Positions 9,522 to 17,596 of a stretch of 64,000 bases of DNA are shown here, in pieces. A model generated the notes under the pieces. That model worked only from the letters and a program-made list of their open reading frames with translations. It ran no database searches and was not told where the DNA came from. Positions within the stretch are counted from its first letter, which is position 1. Each line of letters opens with the position of its first letter. Origin of the DNA: Bin87 sp026710825 (GTDB taxonomy: Bacteria; Chloroflexota; Dehalococcoidia; Lucifugimonadales; UBA3495); the NCBI GenBank assembly GCA_965232815.1, contig OZ247427.1, forward strand, positions 1,612,001-1,676,000, written 5' to 3'. The translations under genes and the position numbers were made by a program.

Positions 9522-10355
9522 CTACTGAGCCGCCAGGTCCTGCCGCCAGTTGGGCATGGAAGTTCGCACTCCATCCTGCGCGGCAAGTGAATTCGCCAGG
9601 TCGAGGGACGGAAAGCCCGGGCTGGTCTCGACAAAAAAGCCGTTGACGATGTTCCCCAGTCCGGAAACGCGGTCCGCCCCTATCCCGTTCCGCTCAAAGA
9701 ACGCGTTGATCTCGTCCGTGTCCCAGGATTTGTCCAGCGCAAGCAGCACGCCGCCCGGAAGCGTCATCAGCGTCCCCCATTGCGACATGAACACCGGCAT
9801 GCTGGTGGAGTCCTCTTCGCCGCCGCCGTCGCTGCGTGCCGTGTTGGCGACCTTGTTGGCCTGGTCGGCTTTGTTGCCCCGCAGCGCGATTTCGCCTTCG
9901 CGGGACACTTCCATATCCGTTTGCAGCAGCACCGTCATCGTGCGGTCGCCATCGCTCCAGGTGTACGGTTGCCCTTGCGCGGGTTGGCGCGGCGGCGAGC
10001 TTCCGGGCGTGTCTGATGCGGCTGCCAGGCCGGTCAGATATGTCGCCGAGTGCAGGTCAGGCGGCTGGGGCGCGAGCTCAGCGTTCTGCGGGCGCGACGC
10101 GACCGGTTCAGCCTCGGGAGGAACCGGCCTGTGAACCGAAGCCTGTGATTCCTCCGGCTGTATGTCCGGCGTCGACGGTGGCGCGATGGCCGCGCCAGAC
10201 GGCTCTGGGCCTACGGTCGGGATAACCGTCGCCTGCACAGCATGAGTCGGCGCGGGTTCTCCCAAGTCTGGAGACGCCGGGCCGCAACCCCACAGCGCGA
10301 TAGCGAAAATCGCAGCCAGCGCCACCGCCACTCTCGGTCGGAATGCCTGGATCAT
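9522..10355 (-). CDS. Lipoprotein with subtilase pro-domain-like C-terminus (probable chaperone/inhibitor of the giant protease)
   Basis: 277 residues. The N-terminus is a signal peptide with a lipobox-like ALWGC (Cys24), followed by a Pro/Ala/Thr-rich low-complexity spacer (about 25-120). The C-terminal half carries WSDGDRTMTVLLQTDMEV, a segment with LALDKSWDTDEINAFFER, then GLGNIVNGFFVETSPG, LANSLA and GVRTSMPNW. This is the pattern that in many bacterial S8 proteases forms the N-terminal pro-region just before the catalytic domain. The giant subtilase just downstream on the same strand instead begins with FnIII and PPC domains and has no such segment. I infer that this lipoprotein supplies the pro-domain in trans as a folding helper or inhibitor anchored to the membrane. 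The family assignment rests on recalled sequence patterns. Confidence 0.7.
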   Translation of the reverse strand: MIQAFRPRVAVALAAIFAIALWGCGPASPDLGEPAPTHAVQATVIPTVGPEPSGAAIAPPSTPDIQPEESQASVHRPVPPEAEPVASRPQNAELAPQPPDLHSATYLTGLAAASDTPGSSPPRQPAQGQPYTWSDGDRTMTVLLQTDMEVSREGEIALRGNKADQANKVANTARSDGGGEEDSTSMPVFMSQWGTLMTLPGGVLLALDKSWDTDEINAFFERNGIGADRVSGLGNIVNGFFVETSPGFPSLDLANSLAAQDGVRTSMPNWRQDLAAQ

Positions 10356-10500
10356 CGCGATTTCGCTGTCCTGAAATTATGTATTTGCTGGACCACATAT
10401 CCAATGATTTATCAAAATTGCCGTTTTATCAAGGCAAATGATTGTCAATTCTGGTGTGTATTACCCATCAGCAATGCGGACGCCATCTACGGTCAATGTG
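10356..10500 (-). promoter_or_regulatory. AT-rich probable promoter region of the protease operon
   Basis: This stretch is clearly more AT-rich than its surroundings. Read on the minus strand it has an exact TTGACA (10449-10444) and two direct TTATCAA repeats (+ strand 10409-10415 and 10426-10432) starting 17 bp apart. I cannot pick a convincing -10, so the exact promoter is uncertain. Confidence 0.35.
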
Positions 10501-10954
10501 CATCATGAACATAAAACTACATAATATGTGCAAAAACGCTTTGCACATCCAATCCCGCTGCCCAAGCAAACACGGCGCCGCAACTGCACCGTCGCAACCG
10601 CGCCCGTGCCAGGGGACTCGAAAAGAAACACGCCGCCCATCCGCCCTGCCCCCAACCCGACCCAAGCAGCCCTCTACCGACCCCATCCCAGGCAACCGCC
10701 CAGGACATACCACCCGGACCAATCAATCGCGCGCAAAATACGTGCGCAACCGAACCCCACCACCCGCTCCACACCCCCAACGCACGCAACCCAGTACAGG
10801 GGCTTTCGATCATTTTCATGCGCCAACGTAGTCCGCTCATAGTGAGCCTGTCGAACCACGAGCGGACGGTGTGTTCAAAAACGTGCAGCGCAGCACATTC
10901 TCTTGGTTTGTCGACCACGGAAAGACCCTGTGCCCCGTTGACGCCTCCGACCCC
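10501..10954. other. Spacer without a recognisable gene
   Basis: All frames here give low-complexity Pro/Arg/Thr-rich translations on both strands and none resembles a known protein. It contains the dispersed hairpin at 10831-10867. The last part (from about 10870) may be the eroded 5' region of the HNH remnant that follows. Confidence 0.5.
10831..10867. repeat. Dispersed hairpin element (TGAGCCTGTCGAACC type)
   Basis: GTCCGCTC (10831-10838) and GAGCGGAC (10860-10867) form a perfect 8-bp stem around the core TGAGCCTGTCGAACC. The same core recurs at 18731-18757. Short elements with this core are common in intergenic DNA of several bacterial phyla. No function is known to me. Confidence 0.6.
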
Positions 10955-11170
10955 TGCCGTCAGGATCAACACCTGCTATTCGGCCAGCGGGAAAAGCGGC
11001 GTGCCACGGTTGTTACATGCAGTGCCGGTACTGCGGTATCAGGACGGACTACGTCATGCCGCGTTGACGCGTTGGTCACCACAACATAGAGAATCTGTAT
11101 TGCTATGCGGCCCCTGCAACTCGGGTCAAGGGCGACCGGCCTTAGCAATGCCTGGTGGACAAGGTAGTTG
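10955..11170 (+). pseudogene. Decayed HNH-endonuclease C-terminal remnant
   Basis: Across shifting frames one can read LLFGQREK, then CHGCYMQCRYCGIRTDYVM, a stop (TGA), then GHHNIENL, LLCGPCNS and KGDRP. The Cys-pair region followed by ENL..LLC..CN..KGDR is the typical end of HNH nucleases and HNH-tailed DNA methyltransferases. At least two frame changes and one stop separate the blocks, so it cannot encode a working enzyme. It lies just upstream of an intact small gene from a family that forms the N-terminal part of some HNH proteins, which suggests the locus once held a larger HNH or restriction-type gene. Confidence 0.55.
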
Positions 11171-11227
11171 AGTTGGAACTGCGACGTAATCCGCCCACTC
11201 GGGAGCAGGGTTCTTTGGAGTAGTCAC

Positions 11228-11527
11228 ATGCCGCAACAATTCTGGACTTACGAACAGGATCTCGCTGTACTCTATGGCAAGCTTACCCACGGTCTTGCTT
11301 TCAGACAGCATCCTGACGTTCAACGCTTGGCTGAAGCCATGGGCAGGACGCACGCGGCATTGTGTATGCGAAAGGGCAACTTCGACTCCTTAGATCCCCG
11401 AATGGAGGGGGTCGGGCTCAGTAATGCCGCCGCCCTGACCCGCACGGTTTGGGACGAATACACGAGGAACCCTGAAGATATGCTGGTTAGAGCGAAGGCA
11501 GCGTACACTGGACTATTGTCGAGTTGA
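11228..11527 (+). CDS. Small protein resembling the N-terminal domain of HNH endonucleases
   Basis: 99 residues from ATG at 11228 (the frame is open further upstream, but MPQQFWTYEQDLAVLYG is the natural domain start). Motifs WTYEQDLAVLYGKL, LAEAMGRTHAAL, NFDSLDP and a C-terminal VWDEY match the roughly 100-residue module found N-terminal to HNH domains in a group of putative nucleases, where it is thought to bind DNA. Here it stands alone, right after a broken HNH remnant. A diverged paralog lies at 43283-43597 (minus). No catalytic motif is present, so it could be a DNA-binding leftover or an independent small regulator. Confidence 0.6.
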   Translation: MPQQFWTYEQDLAVLYGKLTHGLAFRQHPDVQRLAEAMGRTHAALCMRKGNFDSLDPRMEGVGLSNAAALTRTVWDEYTRNPEDMLVRAKAAYTGLLSS

Positions 11528-11713
11528 AAGGCGAAGTCAGTCTATTGTTCGCCGCAGATTGATGCGTAACGCGTTTTTGCACTCATGTGCCCTGACAAAC
11601 ACGCCCACGCCGCTCCGGTCGCAATCCCCGCCGCTCCGGTCGGTTATAGCAACTCACTTATCGGTCCAGCGCCAACCAGCTTTTGCCGCCCCTTTGGCGC
11701 TCCCACTCCCCCA

Positions 11714-12115
11714 TCACCCGCCCCCGTCCTCCATCGACTCCGCCACCTTGCCGCGTAGTTCCGCGAAGTCCACCGGCTTCGCCACGAACCCCCAGGCCCC
11801 GCTTTCCTCGGCGCGCTTTTTGTTCTCGTCGTCCCCGTAGGCCGACACCACCATCGACGGCACGTCGGGCCACAACTCCCCCAGCGCATCCAGCAGTTGC
11901 CAGCCGTTCATCTCCGGCATGTTCAGGTCGGTGATCACCAGCCTGACGTCCGGATTCTCGTCCAGCACCTCCAGCGCGTGCCGCCCCGACCGCGCGAACA
12001 GGAACTCGTACAATCCGGCTCTCACCTCGCGGCGCATCCGCTGCCGGAACATCGGCTCGACCTCGGGCTCGTCATCCACCACCAGCACTTTCCGCGCTGC
12101 CGAACTCTCGCTCAT
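11714..12115 (-). CDS. Stand-alone response regulator receiver domain
   Basis: 133 residues, essentially a single CheY-like receiver. The acidic pair is Asp14-Asp15 (VVDDEP), the phospho-acceptor is Asp63 (ITDLNMPEMNG), the conserved Ser/Thr is Ser91 (VVSAYG) and the conserved Lys is Lys113 (AKPVDF). There is no output domain, so it must act through a partner, for example a histidine kinase phosphorelay or direct protein contact. No kinase lies in this window. The upstream 12180-12215 is AT-rich and may hold its promoter. Confidence 0.92.
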   Translation of the reverse strand: MSESSAARKVLVVDDEPEVEPMFRQRMRREVRAGLYEFLFARSGRHALEVLDENPDVRLVITDLNMPEMNGWQLLDALGELWPDVPSMVVSAYGDDENKKRAEESGAWGFVAKPVDFAELRGKVAESMEDGGG

Positions 12116-12428
12116 CTCGCAAAACCTCCGGAGGGGTCGGCCCTCGCGTCGCGCCGCCGGCCCGATACGTATGCCGCATCACAAAAATACATCCGTGAAA
12201 ATATATTACCATCCGTTGCTACCGGCACAGATACGTCAGCGTCACCTCTCACATCGAGCGTGCCCACCACCACTCATAGACCGGTCGGATCTCGATATTT
12301 CGCCCGCTCTCATCAGGGCTGTAGCCGTCGCCGCCATGAGTAAGTCAGTCCGCAAACCCGCCACACTGAACCGGGAAACACAACCGAAGCGGCGCGGTCA
12401 TCGTGTCGCCCTCCCGCGCCGGACGCCC
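12116..12428. other. Spacer between response regulator and EamA-like gene
   Basis: No gene is supported. An AT-rich patch at about 12180-12215 (minus strand TAATATATTTTCACGG) could hold the response-regulator promoter, but no clear -35/-10 pair is seen. Confidence 0.4.
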
Positions 12429-14234
12429 TCAGGGTAGCCACTTGTGCCACAGCAGGCCGGCGTAGGCTCCGGTGACCAGCAACCCCACGACGATCGAAGT
12501 CGTCTGCTCAAACCGGCGGTTCACGGCGTCGCGGAAGACCACTCCGTAGCCGCCGAAGTCCTCGTGCCTTTCCAGGATCTCCCCGGCGCGGTCCCGGTGC
12601 AGGTCCCAGACATTGACCACCAGGAACACGATCACCGCAGAAAACAGCACCACCAGCATTTCCACCAGGAAACCGATCCACCCTGTTACCCCCGGGCGCG
12701 AAGCCAGGCCGATGAATACGGTGATGCCGCCGAAGATTATCAGGGCGAACAGCTCCCCGAACTCTATCCCCTGCTGACGCGAGTGCGCGATCACGTTGAG
12801 CTGGGTCTCGGCTTCTGCGAGCTGGGTATGATCTTCCGGCTCCGGGTCGGCGATCACCGCATCCGCAATGCACCGCCTGGCGTTCTGGTAAGCCGCCTGC
12901 AACTGTTCCGGAGTCACCGCGTAGTCGATGGCGAGAATGTGTTCCCGCACCGACTCATCGATCACGTTCCGACGCGCCAGCAGGTCCAAATTCTGGAACA
13001 GGGTGTACAGGCGGTTGTCCTCATCCTGGGTTTGCGTAGCCAGTCGTGCCACGCGGAAAGACCGCAGCAACGTGAATACCGTCGCCGACAATCCCAAAGC
13101 GCCGAAGTACGTCTCGCCCGGCCACTGCCACTGGCCGAAGGGTAGGAAATGCAGCACATCGTCGCGCAGGTACACGAAGGCGCCGCAGGCCCAAAGGGAG
13201 AGCAGCAAAGCCTTGAAACCGAACCGGATTTCCGCCTCGAAGTTGATCAATAGGTTGACGACGATGATGCCCACCGCGCCGGCTATGAGGTAGTCCAGCC
13301 GCTCCGGCGCGACTCGGGAAAACAGGAACAGCCAGACCAGGCTGAATATCGGGGTGGCGTAAGCCAGCGCGTTGATGCCCAGGTTGTCGGTGGTCAGGTT
13401 GGCTTTTCGCCACGCTACGTTGGCAACCCAGTTGGTGGCGCCGCCCAGGAACACCGCGATGATCAGGACGCGCTGGTCCATGGACTCCCCGCTGCTGTAC
13501 CCCGCGATTGTGTTGACGATAGCCGAAACCGCGTTTGCGACGAGGAACGCGACCATCACGCCAAACAGGTCCAGTGATGCCTCGCTGAAGCCCACCCTGG
13601 AATCCTCGGATAATTCGCCGGCCACGTCCGTTCCCCACCGGAAGCTGAAGGCCGTGAACGAGGTCGCTACGGCCCCCAACATTGCCAGCACAACGCCGAC
13701 GATCAGGAGAGACAGACCGCCCGTTTGGATGTTGGCGAATCCGCCGGCCTGGCCCACCACCACGAACGCGAAGCCAACGAGGCCCAACGTGAGGAGCAGG
13801 AGCATTTCATAGGTGATCTCACGATAACGGTCGTCTCCTCGAAACAGCCGGGCGGTGATCAGGATGATGAAAACCGGCCAGCTTTCGAACAGGATGGCGC
13901 TGACCGACACGTCCACAAAACGCGTCGACCAGGCGAATAGGGCGAAGTTGAAATTGGCGACGATGGACAGGGCAATCTTGGGGTCGAAAATCCGTCGGGA
14001 GATCAGCCGCAGGTTGGCGCCGCTGAGTATCAACCGCCGGTAGAAGACCGCCATGAATCCCAGGCAGCCCAGCACGATGCCGGCGTTCATGGCGGCGTTG
14101 AACAGGAACGGAGTCCGCTCGCCGCCGCCCCACGAGATGACCAGCGGGAGTGAGGAGAACAGCGTAACCGCCACCAGCATATAGCCAATGGCTACGCGGT
14201 TGCCTACTATATCCGGTATGCGTATCGCTGCCAT
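12429..14234 (-). CDS. EamA/DMT-like multispanning membrane protein with extended C-terminal region (paralog 2)
   Basis: 601 residues. The first 330 or so are about ten hydrophobic segments in the drug/metabolite-transporter (EamA) style, with a characteristic FVDVSVSAILFESWPVFI and LGINALAYATPIFSLVWLFLFS, the latter resembling the second EamA repeat. Two further hydrophobic segments follow, then a soluble stretch of about 110 residues (RVARLATQTQDEDNR to AEAETQLNVIAHSRQQG), then three more membrane segments ending LLWHKWLP. That is about twice the usual 280-300 residues of EamA proteins. It lies 21 bp after its paralog (same strand, same length), so the two are probably co-transcribed. Substrate unknown. 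Confidence 0.75.
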   Translation of the reverse strand: MAAIRIPDIVGNRVAIGYMLVAVTLFSSLPLVISWGGGERTPFLFNAAMNAGIVLGCLGFMAVFYRRLILSGANLRLISRRIFDPKIALSIVANFNFALFAWSTRFVDVSVSAILFESWPVFIILITARLFRGDDRYREITYEMLLLLTLGLVGFAFVVVGQAGGFANIQTGGLSLLIVGVVLAMLGAVATSFTAFSFRWGTDVAGELSEDSRVGFSEASLDLFGVMVAFLVANAVSAIVNTIAGYSSGESMDQRVLIIAVFLGGATNWVANVAWRKANLTTDNLGINALAYATPIFSLVWLFLFSRVAPERLDYLIAGAVGIIVVNLLINFEAEIRFGFKALLLSLWACGAFVYLRDDVLHFLPFGQWQWPGETYFGALGLSATVFTLLRSFRVARLATQTQDEDNRLYTLFQNLDLLARRNVIDESVREHILAIDYAVTPEQLQAAYQNARRCIADAVIADPEPEDHTQLAEAETQLNVIAHSRQQGIEFGELFALIIFGGITVFIGLASRPGVTGWIGFLVEMLVVLFSAVIVFLVVNVWDLHRDRAGEILERHEDFGGYGVVFRDAVNRRFEQTTSIVVGLLVTGAYAGLLWHKWLP

Positions 14235-14255
14235 GACGAATTACAACAACGCCTC

Positions 14256-16061
14256 TCACGCCACCCATTTGTGCCAGAGCAGGCTGGCGTACACGGCAAT
14301 AATCAACAGTCCTATCACGACAGAGACACTTCGTTCGAAGCGGCGACTCCTGGCGTCGCGGAAAATCACGCCAAATCCCTCGTTACTCTGTCGCCCGGCA
14401 AGCACCAACTCCGTCCGGTCCCGGTGCAGGTCCCACACGTTCACGAGCAGAAACACGATCACCGCCGGGAACAACGTGCTGAACACCTCGATCAAAAATG
14501 CGGTCCAGCCGTACACCTCGGGTCTGGACAGCAGCGCCAGCACCACAGTCGCGCCGCCAAATATGATGAGCGAGAACAATTCTCCGAACTCCAGCCCTTG
14601 TTGGCGTGAATGCACAACCATGTTGAGCTGGGCTTCAGCATCAGCCAGCAGGCGGCGGTCGGCGTTGGGGTGTGGCACGTCGGAAGCCCGAGCGAAGCAT
14701 AGCTTGACCGCTGTGTACGCTTGTTGCAGCTCATCGGGCGTTCGGGCGCTGTCGATGCCTCGGACGTGCCCGCTGGCCTCGGAAGAAATCAGGTTCCGCC
14801 ACGCCAGTAACTCCAGGGTCCGGTGCAGGGCGAAAATCCGGTTGTCCTCGTCCTGCGTGCGAGGAGCCAACCTGGCCACCCGAAAGGTCAGGAGCAGTAT
14901 GAATATCGTGGCAGACAATCCCAGCGCTCCAAGGTACGTCTCCCGGGGCCACAGCCAACCGTCAAAAGGCAACAGAAGCAAAACGTCGTCGCGGAGATAG
15001 ACAAATGTCCCGCAGCACCACAAAGCCACTATCAGCGCTTTGAAACCTAGCCTGACCTCTGCCTCAAAATTGATGAGCAGGTTGGCAGAGATGATAGCTG
15101 CGGCGCCGATGATTAGATAATCGACGCGGGCAATGTCAACCTGCGAGAAAAGGAAAAGCCATATCAGGCTGAAGATTGGAGTGGCGTACGAGACCGCATT
15201 TATGCCCAGGTTGGTGGTCATCAGATTGGCGGCGCGCCACGCGATATTGCCCAGTGCGTTGCCGAAGATGCCGCCGACCAACGCGATGGTGAGCGCTCCG
15301 GTTGCGATCGTTTCGCCGCTGGACAACCCGACCACTACGTTTATCCCCGAAGCGATAAAGTTGCCGATCCAACTGGCGGTGATTACACAGCAGATGTCGA
15401 CCAGATCTTTGTTCTTGTCCTTCACTACTTCTTCGGGCAGCGCTCGACTCAGGTCGACTCCCCATCTGAATTGATACGCAGAGACGGTGGTCAATATGAT
15501 GGCCAGGATGACCACGCCAATCCCGATGATTGTGTATATAAACTGGGAGTCGTTCCAATTCCCGAAGTCTCCGGTCTCACTTCCTGCTACAAAACAAAAC
15601 CCCAAAAACCCAATTACCAGCAGCAGTAAAACGTCCGTCTTGATGGCGCGATAACGCGCCTCGCCTCTGAATAGGATCGCGGTAAGCAATATCAAAAATA
15701 TCGGCCAGGTCTCGAACAATATGGCGGCGACCGAAACGTCAATGAACCGGGTGGCAAGCGCAAATGCCACGTAGTCAAATTGGCTCAGAATCACGAACAG
15801 CATCGACCAGGTGAGCATGCGCCCGATGATCAGAGATAACACCTCCCTATTGGATAAAACATCCCGGAAGAATGTGAAGAGAAACACGCTGAGACCGAGA
15901 CCGACCCCCAGCCTCCAACCGGCTCCAAACAGGAATGGGTTGTCCCCGCCGTTGCCGCTGGCAACCAGCAACGGAATCATTGAATACCCAACGACCGATA
16001 TGACCATCAGGGCAGTGCCAGCAGTGTTACGGTCGCCCCTGTACACCAACTCCTGGTCCAT
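14256..16061 (-). CDS. EamA/DMT-like multispanning membrane protein with extended C-terminal region (paralog 1)
   Basis: 601 residues from ATG at 16061 (MDQELVYRGD); a GTG at 16079 is an alternative start. It matches its downstream neighbour along the whole length: FIDVSVAAILFETWPIF, LGINAVSYATPIFSLIWLFL, FVYLRDDVL, RVARLAPRTQDEDNR, AEAQLNMVVHSRQQG, and the end LLWHKWVA. The identical length and shared C-terminal region show a tandem duplication of an already extended gene. The conserved soluble stretch with TQDEDNR and HSRQQG in both copies suggests it is functional rather than a random tail. Transport role is inferred from the EamA half only; a heterodimer is plausible. Confidence 0.75.
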   Translation of the reverse strand: MDQELVYRGDRNTAGTALMVISVVGYSMIPLLVASGNGGDNPFLFGAGWRLGVGLGLSVFLFTFFRDVLSNREVLSLIIGRMLTWSMLFVILSQFDYVAFALATRFIDVSVAAILFETWPIFLILLTAILFRGEARYRAIKTDVLLLLVIGFLGFCFVAGSETGDFGNWNDSQFIYTIIGIGVVILAIILTTVSAYQFRWGVDLSRALPEEVVKDKNKDLVDICCVITASWIGNFIASGINVVVGLSSGETIATGALTIALVGGIFGNALGNIAWRAANLMTTNLGINAVSYATPIFSLIWLFLFSQVDIARVDYLIIGAAAIISANLLINFEAEVRLGFKALIVALWCCGTFVYLRDDVLLLLPFDGWLWPRETYLGALGLSATIFILLLTFRVARLAPRTQDEDNRIFALHRTLELLAWRNLISSEASGHVRGIDSARTPDELQQAYTAVKLCFARASDVPHPNADRRLLADAEAQLNMVVHSRQQGLEFGELFSLIIFGGATVVLALLSRPEVYGWTAFLIEVFSTLFPAVIVFLLVNVWDLHRDRTELVLAGRQSNEGFGVIFRDARSRRFERSVSVVIGLLIIAVYASLLWHKWVA

Positions 16062-16300
16062 GATTCGGCATTCTAGCACGTGCCATTTTGTAACACTGTA
16101 CCGTCACTAACTATGACAACTTCGGAAGTGTCATCTATTAAATGATCTATATCGGAGCTTTTCGTACCGAACGACCCAGACACGATCCGAAACCGCGTGT
16201 CAGCGGATGTCAATCTCCGCATAGGCAAGTGCGAACGTCCCGCCGCGTTCACCGCTTTGACCTGATCGCGTGACTCAGGCCCATACAATCACATGCAATT

Positions 16301-16323
16301 GGCCCGGGTTCAGCACCCGGGCC
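16301..16323. terminator. Strong hairpin downstream of the lipoprotein gene
   Basis: GGCCCGGGT (16301-16309) and ACCCGGGCC (16315-16323) form a perfect 9-bp GC-rich stem with a 5-nt loop, about 50 bp past the stop of the lipoprotein gene at 16374. There is no clean U-run on either strand, so intrinsic termination is likely but not certain. Confidence 0.5.
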
Positions 16324-16373
16324 TGCTGTTTCGTGCTCCGACGACGAGTGGGACGGGTGGACGAAACCGCCCC

Positions 16374-17279
16374 CTAACCCGGCGGCGGGCCCGCTCCCAT
16401 CTGCAGGCCGCAGGCCGCAGCCGCTCCGAACAACTCCGCCGGGAACTCGGCCCCTGGACTCAACCACACCACCAGCTCCTCCTGGCCGCCGGCTGCTTCC
16501 AGCACGCACTGGAAACCTTCGTACTCGCCTGGCGCAAAGCCCATGGCCTGTCCGGCCGCCGCGAACTCGTCCTCGTTCAGGCACGACAGCGACACAATGA
16601 ACATCACCATGCCCCGCGCCATCGCCTGCTGCGCCGCTGCATCGTTGCCAGGATCGGCAACCATTCCATTCAGCAGTTCCTCCAGGTCCACGTCCGCGTA
16701 GCTATTGCGCAAACAATCGGAGGACTCCACGCTCAGCGGGCCGGTGGCGGTCAACACCCCGGTCAGCATCACCCGCAACTCGTTGTCGTGCCCCAGGCAG
16801 CTCAGGAATGCGTCGCGCTCTTCGGGGGTCGCCAACTCCGGGGACATCATCAACAGCTGCATTCGGTCGGGCGGCAGGGCGCTGCTCTGCGCCAGGCAGG
16901 CCCGCTCGCCGTCGGATAGCTCGCCCATCAACGCTTCCGGGTCATCCAACGGCAGGGGCGCCAGCGGTTCGCCGCCGCCTGGATCACTGCCACCGGACCC
17001 CGAGGGCGCGGCCGCCGGCGTCGGCGGAAGGGTTGGCGCCATGGTGGCCGTCGGGGGCGGCTCCGGTGTGGCGGTGGGAGCCGGCGTGTCCGTCGGGACC
17101 TCATTCACCCTTGCCTCGGACGTCGCCTCAAGGATGGTCTTCACCGTCGCCGCCACTATCGTCGCGTCCGTGTCCGGCTCTTCGCTCGCTGCATCGTCGC
17201 CGCCGAAGCAGCCGACCACGAACATCGCTGCCGCCGCCAGAACGGCGATCAGGGCGAACTTGGTGAGAACGCGATTCAT
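16374..17279 (-). CDS. Cys-containing lipoprotein of unknown function
   Basis: 301 residues from MNRVLTKFAL (ATG at 17279; ATGs just upstream also fit). Signal peptide with lipobox VVGC, then a Thr/Pro-rich linker (about 55-100) of the kind common in Chloroflexota lipoproteins, then an alpha-helical, acidic domain with regularly spaced cysteines (ERACLAQS, FLSCLGHD, SDCLRNSY, VSLSCLNED, GFQCVLEAAG). The similar Cys contexts suggest a duplicated helical unit with disulfides. It should sit on the outer face of the membrane. No enzymatic motif is recognised. It ends just before the hairpin at 16301-16323. Confidence 0.75.
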   Translation of the reverse strand: MNRVLTKFALIAVLAAAAMFVVGCFGGDDAASEEPDTDATIVAATVKTILEATSEARVNEVPTDTPAPTATPEPPPTATMAPTLPPTPAAAPSGSGGSDPGGGEPLAPLPLDDPEALMGELSDGERACLAQSSALPPDRMQLLMMSPELATPEERDAFLSCLGHDNELRVMLTGVLTATGPLSVESSDCLRNSYADVDLEELLNGMVADPGNDAAAQQAMARGMVMFIVSLSCLNEDEFAAAGQAMGFAPGEYEGFQCVLEAAGGQEELVVWLSPGAEFPAELFGAAAACGLQMGAGPPPG

Positions 17280-17500
17280 CATGGTGTGCATATCAATTCC
17301 CGCTCCGTTATCGTGAGCATCTGTCCATCAGGACTGTCAAAATGGTGGTATCTGCCAACTCTCATGTTGCAATACATAACGTTGGCATGTCCACAGTCCG
17401 GCAGACTGGATTACGACGAAATGACAACCGTGGATTGTCCCAACGCAAAAACAGGGGCGACCTATCGGCCGCCCCGCGTGATTCATGCCACCCGACCAAG

Positions 17501-17526
17501 TAGGGGCGAAGCATGCCTCGCCCCTG
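17501..17526. repeat. Dispersed palindrome, GGGGCGA...TCGCCCC family
   Basis: AGGGGCGA (17502-17509) pairs with TCGCCCCT (17518-17525); the centre is the self-complementary GCATGC apart from one mismatch each side. It is followed about 20 bp later by a second copy. Confidence 0.65.
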
Positions 17527-17545
17527 CACCATCATCCAAGCACCT

Positions 17546-17573
17546 GTGGGGGCGAATAATCATCCGCCCCTAC
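17546..17573. repeat. Dispersed palindrome, GGGGCGAAT...CGCCCC family
   Basis: GGGGGCGAATAATCATCCGCCCC with flanking GT/AC; the same element as at 27713-27740 with one change in the right arm. It lies 24 bp past the end of the amidohydrolase gene (17597, minus strand), a terminator-like position. Confidence 0.6.
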
Positions 17574-17596
17574 GCGTCGCCGGTGATCTTTCTGGC

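Larger units (their letters stand above)
17292..17596. other. Spacer with two dispersed GGGGCGA palindromes
   Basis: No gene is supported. It holds two members of the palindrome family listed separately (17501-17526 and 17546-17573) plus a degenerate one near 17454-17477. Confidence 0.5.

Noticed and set aside
10517..10972. Minus-strand frame of 151 codons in the spacer after the protease operon
   Set aside because: Cys/Trp/Gly-rich, no start signal, and overlaps a dispersed hairpin and the HNH remnant.
16073..16288. Small minus-strand frame of 71 codons before the EamA gene
   Set aside because: No ribosome-binding site, no family, and it overlaps the start of the downstream gene; probably the untranslated leader.
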